Below, piece after piece: positions 34,601 through 43,054 of a DNA stretch of 64,000 nucleotides. Positions within the stretch are counted from its first letter, which is position 1, and each line of letters starts with the position of its first letter. A program made the position numbers and the translations under genes. The DNA is from Halorubrum sp. Hd13. GTDB taxonomy: Archaea > Halobacteriota > Halobacteria > Halobacteriales > Haloferacaceae. The notes under the pieces are model-generated. The model did not search any database. It was given only the letters and a program-made list of their open reading frames with translations, and was not told the origin of the DNA. The DNA lies in the NCBI RefSeq assembly GCF_002252755.1, contig NZ_NHOY01000069.1:1-64000 (forward strand). The letters are read 5' to 3'.

Positions 34601-36806
34601 TCAGTCCGATGTCGATTTCGACGACTTCGGGACAGCGATTGGCGAGTTGGAGGGGGTCGACGGAAATCTGTCCGTGCCCGCGGTAACTGCTGATGGAGAG
34701 CGAGTCTCTCGTCCAGTAGAGGCGGTCAGCAAACACGAAGCCCCGGATCATCTGGTACGGATCCGCACGGTATCCGGCCGCTCGATAACCGTCACTCCGG
34801 ATCACGGGGTCCACGTATACGACGGAGAGCAGGACGAAATCGTCGGTACGGAAGCACGAGACCTCGACACGACCGACAAACTGGTCATTCCCGATTCGAT
34901 CGGGCGCGACGACACCAGTCGGGACCCACAGCGGTTCGATCTACTCGCCGAGTTCATTCGATCCGAGGCGGTCCCGACCGACCGTCTCATGATCAAGGGC
35001 TTGGACAAAGACCGACTGTACGAGCTCTTCGAGGACGCGTTCGCGGACGACTGGGAGGGACAGTTCTATCCGCTCAAGAGTATGACGGAGGTGTTCGGCA
35101 CGAACAAGAAGACGCTGAGCAACTACTTGTACCGAGAGAGCTTCCCTGCGTCGTATCTCCAGCGGTGTTTCTCCTCGCTCGACGATCTCCTCGCGTTCGT
35201 TCCCGAAGACGTGACGCTCGGCATGAAACGCGATCGCACCGAGATCGATCGGGTTGTCGATCTCAACGAGCGCGTCGCGACGGTACTCGGCTACTACGCA
35301 GCCGAGGGCTTCGCCCGCGAACAGGAAACTCCGAAGGGAGCGATCCACCAGACGACCATCTGTGGCACCGAAGCGGAAGCGAGGGAGTTCTTCCTCGACG
35401 CTCTGCGTGATGAGTTCGGCGTAGACCCGTACGAAGAGAACCATGCGAAAGTCACAGTTTCGGGCCGTCTTCTGCGTGCCTTCTTCGACTCGGTACTCGA
35501 TGCCGGCGTATACGCAGAGACGAAGCGCGTTCCGAATCCGATCCTTGACGCACCCGAAGCGATCGTCGGTGCGTACCTGAGCGGGTACTTCAGCGGTGAC
35601 GGTGGGGTCGATAAGGGATCCCTCCGAATCACGGCCACGACTGTGAGCGAGGAGCTTCGGGAGGACCTGATCGCGCTCCTCAGGCGGCTTGATATCCACG
35701 CCACGGTCGATCGACCGGAGCGCGTCCGACTCCACGAGAAGTTCCCCGAGTTCTACGACGAGAGCGATAAGCGGCTGACTTCACAGACATACGTCATTGC
35801 AGTCTCGTCACATGATGCCATCCGATTTTCCGAAATTGCCGGCTTCCACCTCTCTCGAAAGAACGACCGGCTGATGGAGAACGTCTCGTCTGTCGAGCCG
35901 TACGCACCGAAGGTGTCTGACGGCGGATCCGGAGAGTACCTCGTCGAGAACGTCGACGAAGTAGAGATCGTCGAAAGCGACGTTGAGAACGTGTACTGTC
36001 TCACCGTCGAAGAGACACATTCGCTCGTTGCGAACGATCTGTCGGTCGATCAATGCGATGGTGACGAGGATTGTGTGATGCTGCTCATGGACGGACTTCT
36101 CAACTTCTCGAAAGAGTTTCTGCCCGACCAACGCGGCGGCCGCATGGATGCACCCTTGGTCATGTCCTCGCGGATCGACCCCTCCGAGATCGACGACGAG
36201 GCGCACAACATGGACATCGTGCGCGAGTACCCGCGCGAGTTCTACGAGGCGACGCTGGAGCTGACCGACCCGGAGGAGCTGGAAGACCGGATCCAGCTCG
36301 GCGAGGACACGCTCGGGACCGACGAGGAGTACCACGGGTTCGACCACACTCACGACACGACGGACATCGCGATGGGGCCGGACCTGTCGGCGTACAAGAC
36401 GCTCGGCGACATGATGGAGAAGATGGACGCGCAGCTGGCGCTCGCTCGGAAGATCCGCGCGGTCGACGAGACCGACGTGGCCGAGCGGGTCATCGAGTAC
36501 CACTTCCTGCCGGACATCATCGGGAACCTCCGCGCGTTCTCGCGGCAGGAGACGCGGTGTCTCGACTGCGGCGAGAAGTACCGTCGGATGCCCCTCTCGG
36601 GCGACTGCCGCGAGTGCGGCGGGCGCGTGAACCTCACCGTCCACCAGGGGTCGGTGAACAAGTACGTCGACACCGCCATCGAGGTCGCCGACCGGTTCGG
36701 CTGCCGGCCCTACACGAAACAGCGACTGAAGGTGTTAGAGGAGTCGCTCGAATCGATCTTCGAAGACGACACGAACAAGCAGTCCGGTATCGCGGACTTC
36801 ATGTGA
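31689..36806 (+). CDS. polC: DNA polymerase D large subunit (DP2) with intein
   Basis: A 1705-residue precursor: about 1190 residues of polymerase plus a 515-residue intein (941-1455). DP2 is the catalytic subunit of archaeal family-D replicative polymerase. Seen are the N-terminal DP2 region ([20 protein letters not shown]), an acidic haloarchaeal insertion (about 279-335), a zinc-ribbon cluster ([34 protein letters not shown]), the catalytic [20 protein letters not shown], which carries the metal-binding [13 protein letters not shown] is split by the intein, and a C-terminal zinc ribbon ([20 protein letters not shown]). The gene for the small exonuclease subunit DP1 is not in this window. 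Intein splicing is needed to rebuild the active site. Confidence 0.95.
   Translation: [1705 protein letters not shown]
34509..36053 (+). other. Intein with LAGLIDADG endonuclease in polC
   Basis: In-frame element of 515 codons between AAKRRN and CDGDEDC of DP2. It starts with Cys ([10 protein letters not shown], block A), has [20 protein letters not shown] as block B, two LAGLIDADG-type helices ([11 protein letters not shown] near residue 1199 and [15 protein letters not shown] near 1292), and [15 protein letters not shown] at the end. The last two residues are Asp-Gln, followed by Cys, rather than the usual His-Asn. Glutamine-ending DP2 inteins are known from Pyrococcus abyssi and do splice. 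A/T-ending codons are much more common here than in the surrounding gene. Confidence 0.93.
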
Positions 36807-37057
36807 CGGTCGCGGCCGCGGCACGCGTGCCGCCGCAGCGCGGGACGCAACGGCACGCGTCCGGTCCCGCCGGGAAGGGGGGCTCCCGGCGGCGGACCGG
36901 GGGATGACATCGGCAGGGTTCTCGGGTGACTTCCAAGTGAGTGTGCCTCTCGCCGAGCGGGCGGGGTGGAAGTCATCTGTATTTGCGTCTCCGCACACTT
37001 GTTCGGCAGGCATGGTATGGCATGTCACTGAACTGGACCGAGGAACCGGTCCGCTCC
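36807..37057. other. Intergenic region with inverted repeats
   Basis: The space between convergent polC and the aldolase gene. TGACTTCCA (about 36928-36936) pairs with TGGAAGTCA (about 36966-36974), and AGTGTGC pairs with a downstream GCACACT near 36990. On the minus strand an open frame reads CGDANTDDFHPARSARGTLT, which looks protein-like but has no start or family I can name. It may be a remnant of an insertion-sequence end or a structured RNA; not resolved. Confidence 0.35.
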
Positions 37058-37702
37058 TCAGCCGTCGCTCCGCGCCTCCTCGACGACTTGCGTGAACTCT
37101 CGGGCGGTCTCGGTGATCTCGTCGTAGTCGCCGCGCTCGGCCGCGTCGTAGTCGACGAGGGCGCCGCCGGCGCCGACCGCGAACGCGCCGGCCTCGACGT
37201 AGTCGCCGGCGTTGTCCGGGCTGACGCCGCCGGTCGGCATCATCGGGATCTGGCCGAGCGGGCCCTTCATCGCTCCGAGGTGGGACGGGCCGACGGTCTT
37301 CGCGGGGAACACCTTCACGAAGTCGGCGCCGGCCTCGTAGCCGCGGATCGCCTCCGTCGGGGTCATCACGCCGGGCGCCGTCACGGCGCCGTAGCGGTTG
37401 CAGGTCTCGATCACGTCCTCGTGGAGGCTCGGCGAGACGACGAACTCCGCGCCGGCCATCAGCGTGGTCCGGGCGGTCTCGCTGTCTAGGACGGTACCGG
37501 TACCGACGACCACCTCGTCGCCGAACGACCCCGTCACTTCGCGGAGCTTCTCGGCGACGCCGGGCGTGTCCGCGGTGATCTCGACGGCGGTGACCCCGCC
37601 CTCGCGGAGCGCCTCCGTGATCCCGATGAGCTGGTCGGCCTCGACTCCGCGCAGCACCGCGACGACGCCGGTGTCGGCGAGCCGCGAGAGCGTCTCGTTC
37701 AT
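37058..37702 (-). CDS. kdgA: 2-keto-3-deoxy-6-phosphogluconate (KDPG) aldolase
   Basis: A 214-residue class I aldolase of the KDPG/KHG family, which splits KDPG to pyruvate and glyceraldehyde 3-phosphate in the semiphosphorylative Entner-Doudoroff route of haloarchaea. VVAVLRGVEADQLIGITEAL, VEITADTPG, VVGTGTVLDSETA and the Schiff-base lysine region ADFVKVFPAKTVGPSHL are present, as is MPTGGVSPDNAGDYVEAGA. The ATG at 37702 gives the family N-terminus; eight extra upstream codons are unlikely. Single gene. Confidence 0.92.
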   Translation of the reverse strand: MNETLSRLADTGVVAVLRGVEADQLIGITEALREGGVTAVEITADTPGVAEKLREVTGSFGDEVVVGTGTVLDSETARTTLMAGAEFVVSPSLHEDVIETCNRYGAVTAPGVMTPTEAIRGYEAGADFVKVFPAKTVGPSHLGAMKGPLGQIPMMPTGGVSPDNAGDYVEAGAFAVGAGGALVDYDAAERGDYDEITETAREFTQVVEEARSDG

Positions 37703-37906
37703 ACGCCCCGGTTCCTCACCGGGCACTTAAATCCGCGTGGAGGCGGTCGCGGCCGCACGGCGGTCGTCGGCTTCCGTCACGCCCGAACCATGCGAGCGAT
37801 CGACACGAAATCGCCGGCGATCGGGTGCGATCGGGGGTGACTACCGCCGAAACGGCCGCGGAGAAACACTACCCTTTTGACCCTGCTGTCGGTAACGAAC
37901 GGTATA

Positions 37907-40096
37907 ATGGGCCGACGCAAGAAGATCGTTCAAGAGTGCGAGCGGCTGATGGACAGCCCGGAGAACATCCGGAACATCGCCATCGCCGCCCACGTCGACC
38001 ACGGCAAGACGACCCTCTCCGACAATCTGCTGGCCGGCGCCGGCATGATCTCCCAGGACACCGCGGGCGAACAGCTCGCGATGGACACGAAGGAGGACGA
38101 GCAGGAGCGCGGTATCACCATCGACGCGGCGAACGTCTCGATGACGCACGAGTACGAGGACACGAACCACCTCGTCAACCTCATCGACACGCCCGGCCAC
38201 GTCGACTTCGGGGGCGACGTCACCCGCGCGATGCGCGCGGTCGACGGCGCACTGGTCGTCGTCGACGCCGTCGAGGGCGCGATGCCCCAGACCGAGACGG
38301 TGCTCCGGCAGGCGCTTCGCGAGGGCGTGAAGCCGGCGCTGTTCATCAACAAGGTCGACCGCCTCATCTCCGAGCTCCAAGAGGGGCCCCAGGAGATGCA
38401 GGAGCGGCTGATGTCCGTCATCGCCGACGTCAACGAGCTCATTCGCGGGATGGCCGAGAACATGGACGACATCCCCGAGGACTGGACCGTCTCCGTCGAG
38501 GGCGGCACCGTCGGCTTCGGCTCCGCGCTGTACAAGTGGGGCGTCTCGATGCCGTCGATGCAGCGGACCGGTATGGACTTCGGCGACATCATGGACCTTG
38601 AGAAGGCCGACAAACGCGACGAGCTCCACGAGCGCACGCCGCTGTCGAACGTCGTGCTCGACATGGTCTGTGAGCACTTCCCGAACCCGGTCGACGCACA
38701 GCCCCGTCGTGTCCCGCGCATCTGGCGCGGTGACGCCGACTCTGAGCTGGCCGACACGATGCGGATGGTCGACGAGGACGGCGAGGTCGTCTTCATGGTC
38801 ACCGACATCTCGATGGACCCGCACGCGGGCGAGATCGCGACGGGCCGCGTCTTCTCCGGCACGCTGGAGAAGGGCCAGGAGCTGTACGTCTCCGGCACCG
38901 CGGGCAAGAACCGCATCCAGAGCGTCGGCCTCTTCATGGGGTCGGAGCGCGAGGAGGTGGAGCACGTCCCGGCCGGTAACATCGCGTCCGTCACCGGGCT
39001 GCGAGACGCCATCGCCGGCTCCACGGTCTCCTCCGTCGAGATGACCCCGTTCGAGTCGATCGAGCACATCTCCGAGCCGGTCATCACGAAGTCCGTCGAG
39101 GCGCAGAACATGGACGACCTGCCGAAGCTCATCGAGACGCTCCAGCAGGTCGCGAAGGAGGACCCGACGATCCAGATCGAGATCAACGAGGACACGGGCG
39201 AGCACCTCATCAGCGGGCAGGGCGAGCTCCACCTCGAAGTGATCACCCAGCGGATCCGCGACAACCAGGGGATCCCGGTCATCACCGGCGAACCGATCGT
39301 CGTCTTCCGCGAGCAGCCCCAGGAGGCGTCCCGCGAGGTCGAGGGGGTCTCGCCGAACCGCCACAACAAGTTCTACATCACCGTCCAGCCGATGGATCAA
39401 GACATCGTCGACGCCATCCAGCTCGGCGAGGTCTCGATGGACATGCCCGAACTGGAGCGCCGCGAGGCGCTGCAGGAGGCCGGCATGGACAAGGACACCT
39501 CCCAGAACGTCGAGGACATCCACCGGACGAACATCCTCATCGACGACACGAAGGGGATTCAGCACCTCAACGAGACGATGGAGCTCGTCTTAGAGGGCCT
39601 CCAGGAGGCGCTCGACGACGGCCCGCTCGCCGCCGAGCCGGTCCAGGGGTCGCTGTTCCGCCTGCACGACGCGAAGCTCCACGAGGACACCATCCACCGC
39701 GGGCCCGCGCAGGTCATCCCCGCCGTCCGCGACGCGGTCCACCGCGCGCTGATCGACGGCGAGGTCCGCCTGCTGGAGCCGATCCAGGACGTCCGGATCG
39801 ACGTGCCCTCGGAGCACATGGGCGCCGCGTCCGGCGAGATCCAGGGCCGCCGCGGCCGCGTCGACGACATGTACCAGGAGGGCGACCTCATGGTCGTCGA
39901 GGGCATCGCGCCCGTCGAGGAGATGATCGGCTTCTCCTCCGACATCCGCTCGGCCACCGAGGGCCGCGCCTCGTGGAACACCGAGAACGCGGGCTTCCGC
40001 GTCCTCGTCGACAACCTCCAGCGCGAGAAGATAATGGAGATCCGCGAGCGCAAGGGGATGAAGCTGGAACTGCCGCAGTCGATCGACTACTTCTAA
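37907..40096 (+). CDS. fusA: Translation elongation factor EF-2
   Basis: A 729-residue GTPase that drives ribosomal translocation. G motifs are [23 protein letters not shown] and INKVDRLI. The domain IV loop [13 protein letters not shown] contains His at about residue 597, the position modified to diphthamide. C-terminal [16 protein letters not shown] is typical of haloarchaeal EF-2. The ATG at 37907 follows GGTATA without room for a long leader. Single gene here, not joined to EF-1 alpha. Confidence 0.97.
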   Translation: MGRRKKIVQECERLMDSPENIRNIAIAAHVDHGKTTLSDNLLAGAGMISQDTAGEQLAMDTKEDEQERGITIDAANVSMTHEYEDTNHLVNLIDTPGHVDFGGDVTRAMRAVDGALVVVDAVEGAMPQTETVLRQALREGVKPALFINKVDRLISELQEGPQEMQERLMSVIADVNELIRGMAENMDDIPEDWTVSVEGGTVGFGSALYKWGVSMPSMQRTGMDFGDIMDLEKADKRDELHERTPLSNVVLDMVCEHFPNPVDAQPRRVPRIWRGDADSELADTMRMVDEDGEVVFMVTDISMDPHAGEIATGRVFSGTLEKGQELYVSGTAGKNRIQSVGLFMGSEREEVEHVPAGNIASVTGLRDAIAGSTVSSVEMTPFESIEHISEPVITKSVEAQNMDDLPKLIETLQQVAKEDPTIQIEINEDTGEHLISGQGELHLEVITQRIRDNQGIPVITGEPIVVFREQPQEASREVEGVSPNRHNKFYITVQPMDQDIVDAIQLGEVSMDMPELERREALQEAGMDKDTSQNVEDIHRTNILIDDTKGIQHLNETMELVLEGLQEALDDGPLAAEPVQGSLFRLHDAKLHEDTIHRGPAQVIPAVRDAVHRALIDGEVRLLEPIQDVRIDVPSEHMGAASGEIQGRRGRVDDMYQEGDLMVVEGIAPVEEMIGFSSDIRSATEGRASWNTENAGFRVLVDNLQREKIMEIRERKGMKLELPQSIDYF

Positions 40097-40235
40097 GCGT
40101 CGGTCGGCCCGCGGTCGCGGTTTTCTTCGGTTAAGGGGTCTTCTTCGGTTTGGGGGTCTTCTTCGATTTTGCGGCGTTTCCTCGCGACCGAGAGAGCCGT
40201 CTCGCCGAATCCGGATCGGATTCTCGCGGCCGCAG
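40097..40235. other. Short intergenic region with TCTTCTTCG repeat
   Basis: Between the convergent EF-2 gene and the 40925-40236 gene. GGTCTTCTTCGGTTT-like units of about 18 bases occur roughly three times near 40120-40175. A T-rich stretch in this position could help end transcription from both sides. Confidence 0.45.
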
Positions 40236-40925
40236 TCACCCGACGAAGGTGACCGTCTCGGTTATCTCGCACCGGAGGGTCCCGACCTCGATCCGACCGC
40301 CGATCCCCCGTAGCCACGTTTTCCGTACCGGAACGGTAACGTTCGACTCCATCGTCGCGGTCGCTCCGGTCCCGTCGCCGTCGGCGGGCCCCGAGTAGTT
40401 CAGGATCGGATTCACGGCTCCTCGGCCGCTCCCCGGCTCGAACGCGTGGCGGATCTCGGTGCGTCCGGACACGTCCCCGTCCGTCGTGTCCCCGTAGGCG
40501 TTGGCGTTCGAGAAGAAGACCGTTCCCGAACCGTCCCCGTTCAGTCTGAGACGGAGCGAGAGGCGCGGTCGTCCGAGGGCGTAGTTCCAGTCCCGACTGT
40601 CGTCGTCCACGGTCGCCTCGTAGCTGACGATGCGGAGCCCGCCGTCGTGGAACCGGTCGGAGCCGTCGTTCGGTCCCTGCACCGTCAGTACGAGGGTCGC
40701 GTCGACGCCCTCGCCGGCGAATCGATCGGTGTCCTCGTCGATGATCGCCCAGTCTCCGTGCCCGCCCTCGACGGGAGGGCCCCACGAGGGCGATTCGTCC
40801 GGCGATCCGGTCGTTTCCATCGCCAGATCCGCCCCGATCAATCCCGCCATCGCGAGCGCGACGTACTTCAGAACCGGCCGCCTGTCGGTGGCGGTCGGAC
40901 CCGATCCTCTGTCGGTGGAGGGCAT
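40236..40925 (-). CDS. Membrane-anchored or secreted protein of unknown function
   Basis: A 229-residue protein. A hydrophobic segment at about 18-36 (VLKYVALAMAGLIGADLAM) follows a basic RR pair and should act as signal or anchor. The rest is predicted extracellular and beta-rich, with an acidic HGDWAIIDEDTDRFAGEG region, repeated VTVP/TVTFV strands and a sequon-like NVT. It has no catalytic motif and no family I recognise. Single gene, convergent with EF-2. Confidence 0.6.
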   Translation of the reverse strand: MPSTDRGSGPTATDRRPVLKYVALAMAGLIGADLAMETTGSPDESPSWGPPVEGGHGDWAIIDEDTDRFAGEGVDATLVLTVQGPNDGSDRFHDGGLRIVSYEATVDDDSRDWNYALGRPRLSLRLRLNGDGSGTVFFSNANAYGDTTDGDVSGRTEIRHAFEPGSGRGAVNPILNYSGPADGDGTGATATMESNVTVPVRKTWLRGIGGRIEVGTLRCEITETVTFVG

Positions 40926-41133
40926 CAGCGCGGACGATACCGCTGCCGTCCGAAAATGTCTTTTGCCTGTTTCGAGACTGAAACGCCCACCGTACCCGCG
41001 GATCTCGACCGAACACGTCTCTCCCCGTCGAACCGTCCCCGCCGCCCCCGTGCGGTTCGTTCACACGGAGGCGGGCGAGGCAACGCCTGCCATCGCCGAA
41101 GGCTTATACCCGATCCCCCGACTCCTTTCGGGT

Positions 41134-41280
41134 ATGCAGACGGGCACGACTCCCGCTCGGCGCATCGCGACGGAGCCACCAAGCGACCGCTCCGCGTCGC
41201 CGACAGGACCGTGCCGGATCGCGATCGCAGGAGTAATTGCTCCACCCGCCTCGGCGCGCCGCACGGAGGTGGCGGCGTGA
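41134..41280 (+). CDS. Leader ORF upstream of ACT-homoserine dehydrogenase operon
   Basis: A 48-codon frame starting at an ATG about 27 bases after a TATA-like GGCTTATAC (41101-41109), so the transcript would be leaderless and translation would begin here. It ends in GTGA, sharing four bases with the GTG start of the ACT gene. The ACT gene overlaps the next gene in exactly the same way. The peptide has six Thr and four Ile (TGTTPARRIATE, RIAIAGVIAPP). A regulatory leader peptide or a coupling ORF fits, but there is no protein family to support it. Confidence 0.5.
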   Translation: MQTGTTPARRIATEPPSDRSASPTGPCRIAIAGVIAPPASARRTEVAA

Positions 41281-41867
41281 GCGACGACCGCGACGGCGCT
41301 CCCGAGGAGGCGGCGGACGACGACGCCAGCCCCGACGGGGGGCACGCCTCGGCGACGCCGTCGACGCACACGGTGCGGCTCGAACTCGTCGACGAGCCCG
41401 GACAGCTGCTCGCCGCCCTCCGGCCGATCGCCGACAACGGCGGGAACCTCCTCTCGATCTACCACGAGCGGGGGAACAAGACGCCCCGGGGCCGAATCCC
41501 GGTCGAGGTCGACTTCGAGGCGACGCAAGAGCGCTTCGAGGGGATCGTCGAGGCGCTCCGGAGCGAGGGCGTGAACGTGATGCAGGCGGGGACGGAGCGG
41601 TACGCCGAGGAGGTGACGCTGCTCCTGTTCGGCCACCTCATCGACACCGACCTCTCCGACACGCTCTCCCGGATCGAGGCCTGCGCGTCGGCGTCGGTCG
41701 CCGACGTGTCGCTCGCGGCGCCGCAGGGGACCGAGGAGGCGTCGAGCGCTCGGCTCCGCCTGGAGGCCCGCGCCGGCGAGACGGAGGCCGCGCTCGCGGC
41801 GGTCCGGGAGCTGGCCGAGGAGAAGGAGCTGCGCCTGGTCGAGCCGCTCACGGGGGTGGAGGCGTGA
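41277..41867 (+). CDS. ACT-domain amino-acid-binding protein
   Basis: A 196-residue protein starting at GTG 41277, preceded by the purine-rich GGAGGTGG. After an acidic N-terminus comes an ACT domain (HTVRLELVDEPGQLLAALRP, GNLLSIYHERGNKTPRGRIP) and a second ACT-like half with EEVTLLLFGHLIDTDLSDTL. ACT domains bind amino acids and confer feedback control. It overlaps the homoserine dehydrogenase gene (GTGA), which itself lacks an ACT domain, so this protein probably serves as a separate regulatory subunit for it. The gene pair is common in haloarchaea. Confidence 0.87.
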   Translation: MSDDRDGAPEEAADDDASPDGGHASATPSTHTVRLELVDEPGQLLAALRPIADNGGNLLSIYHERGNKTPRGRIPVEVDFEATQERFEGIVEALRSEGVNVMQAGTERYAEEVTLLLFGHLIDTDLSDTLSRIEACASASVADVSLAAPQGTEEASSARLRLEARAGETEAALAAVRELAEEKELRLVEPLTGVEA

Positions 41868-42850
41868 GACTCGCCGTCATCGGCGCGGGCGCGGTCGGGC
41901 GCTCCGTCGTCGACCTCGCGAGCGAGTACGGCCACGAGGTCGTCGCCGTCGCGGACTCCTCGACGGCGGTCGTCGCGGACGGGACGGGCGGCCGGGACGC
42001 CGGCGTCGACCCCGACGCCGTGGTGGCCCGGAAGGCGGAGCGGGGGATCGTCGGCGACGCCGACCCCGCGGACGCGCTGGCGGCCGACTACGACGTCCTC
42101 GTCGAGGCGACGCCGACGACGCTGGGCGACGCTGAGCCCGGCTTCTCGCACGTGACTCGCGCCTTGGAGCGCGACCGCCACGCCGTGCTCGCGAACAAGG
42201 GCCCGGTCGCGGAGCGCTTCGGCGACCTGCGGGCGGCCGTCGCCGACAGCGCGGGCGAGATCCGGTTCGAGGCCACAGTCGGCGGCGCGATTCCGGCGGT
42301 CTCGACCGTCGAGGACATCGAGCCCGGCCACGTCACGGCGGTGCGCGGCGTGCTCAACGGGACGGCCAACTTCATCCTCACGCGGATGGCCGCGGAGGGG
42401 CTCGACTACGAGCACGTGCTCGCGGAGGCGCAGGACCTCGGCGTCGCCGAGGCGGACCCCTCCTTCGACGTCGACGGGACCGACGCGGCGCTGAAGTGCG
42501 TCATCCTCGCGAACGTGCTCTCGTTCGGCGCGGCCGACGACCCGGCCGACGCTCGCGAGTTCACGCTCGAGGACGCCGACGTCTCCGGGATCCGCGACGT
42601 CCCCGGCTCGGCGCTCCGGCTCGCCGCCGAGGACGGCCGGACGGTCCGGCTCATCGGCGAGGCGACCGGCGAGACGGTCCGGGTCGCCCCGCGGCTCGTC
42701 CCCGAGAACGGGACGCTCGCGGTCTCGGGCACCCAGAACATCGTCCAGATCGAGACCTCGCACGCGGGTCGGCTCAACATCTCGGGACGCGGCGCCGGCG
42801 GCCCGGAGACCGCCAGCGCGGTGCTCGGGGATGTCGGGCGACTGGAGTAG
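41864..42850 (+). CDS. hom: Homoserine dehydrogenase
   Basis: A 328-residue NAD(P)-dependent enzyme that reduces aspartate semialdehyde to homoserine for threonine, isoleucine and methionine synthesis. The Rossmann start is LAVIGAGAVGRSVVDLA. The catalytic part shows VLANKGPVAERF, FEATVGGAIPAVSTVEDI and VLNGTANFILTRMAAEGLDY, then AEADPSFDVDGTDAALK. It starts at GTG 41864 inside the end of the ACT gene. It is shorter than bacterial enzymes because the regulatory domain is encoded separately upstream. Confidence 0.93.
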   Translation: MRLAVIGAGAVGRSVVDLASEYGHEVVAVADSSTAVVADGTGGRDAGVDPDAVVARKAERGIVGDADPADALAADYDVLVEATPTTLGDAEPGFSHVTRALERDRHAVLANKGPVAERFGDLRAAVADSAGEIRFEATVGGAIPAVSTVEDIEPGHVTAVRGVLNGTANFILTRMAAEGLDYEHVLAEAQDLGVAEADPSFDVDGTDAALKCVILANVLSFGAADDPADAREFTLEDADVSGIRDVPGSALRLAAEDGRTVRLIGEATGETVRVAPRLVPENGTLAVSGTQNIVQIETSHAGRLNISGRGAGGPETASAVLGDVGRLE

Positions 42851-43054
42851 CGATTTTCACCCCGTTTCGGGGGACGACCGACCCTCTCGCAGTCGAACCG
42901 CGTGACCGGGACCCCTACCGTGTGTCCCGCTGACGTGCCCCGCGTTGTCGAGAATCGCCTGACTGCGTCGCGATGGCCTGTGAACCGTATCGAAACCGTT
43001 TTAGTGGAATCAACCGAAACTTACTCACAGAGCGCCTTAGCGCGTGATTACCCC

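Noticed and set aside
36904-37095. Plus-strand 63-codon frame after polC as a gene
   Set aside because: No ribosome site, no promoter, no domain, and it runs into the end of the convergent aldolase gene.
40120-40175. Short tandem units TCTTCTTCGGTT as a regulatory repeat
   Set aside because: They lie between convergent gene ends and look like simple-sequence drift or a T-rich terminator. No sign of binding sites.
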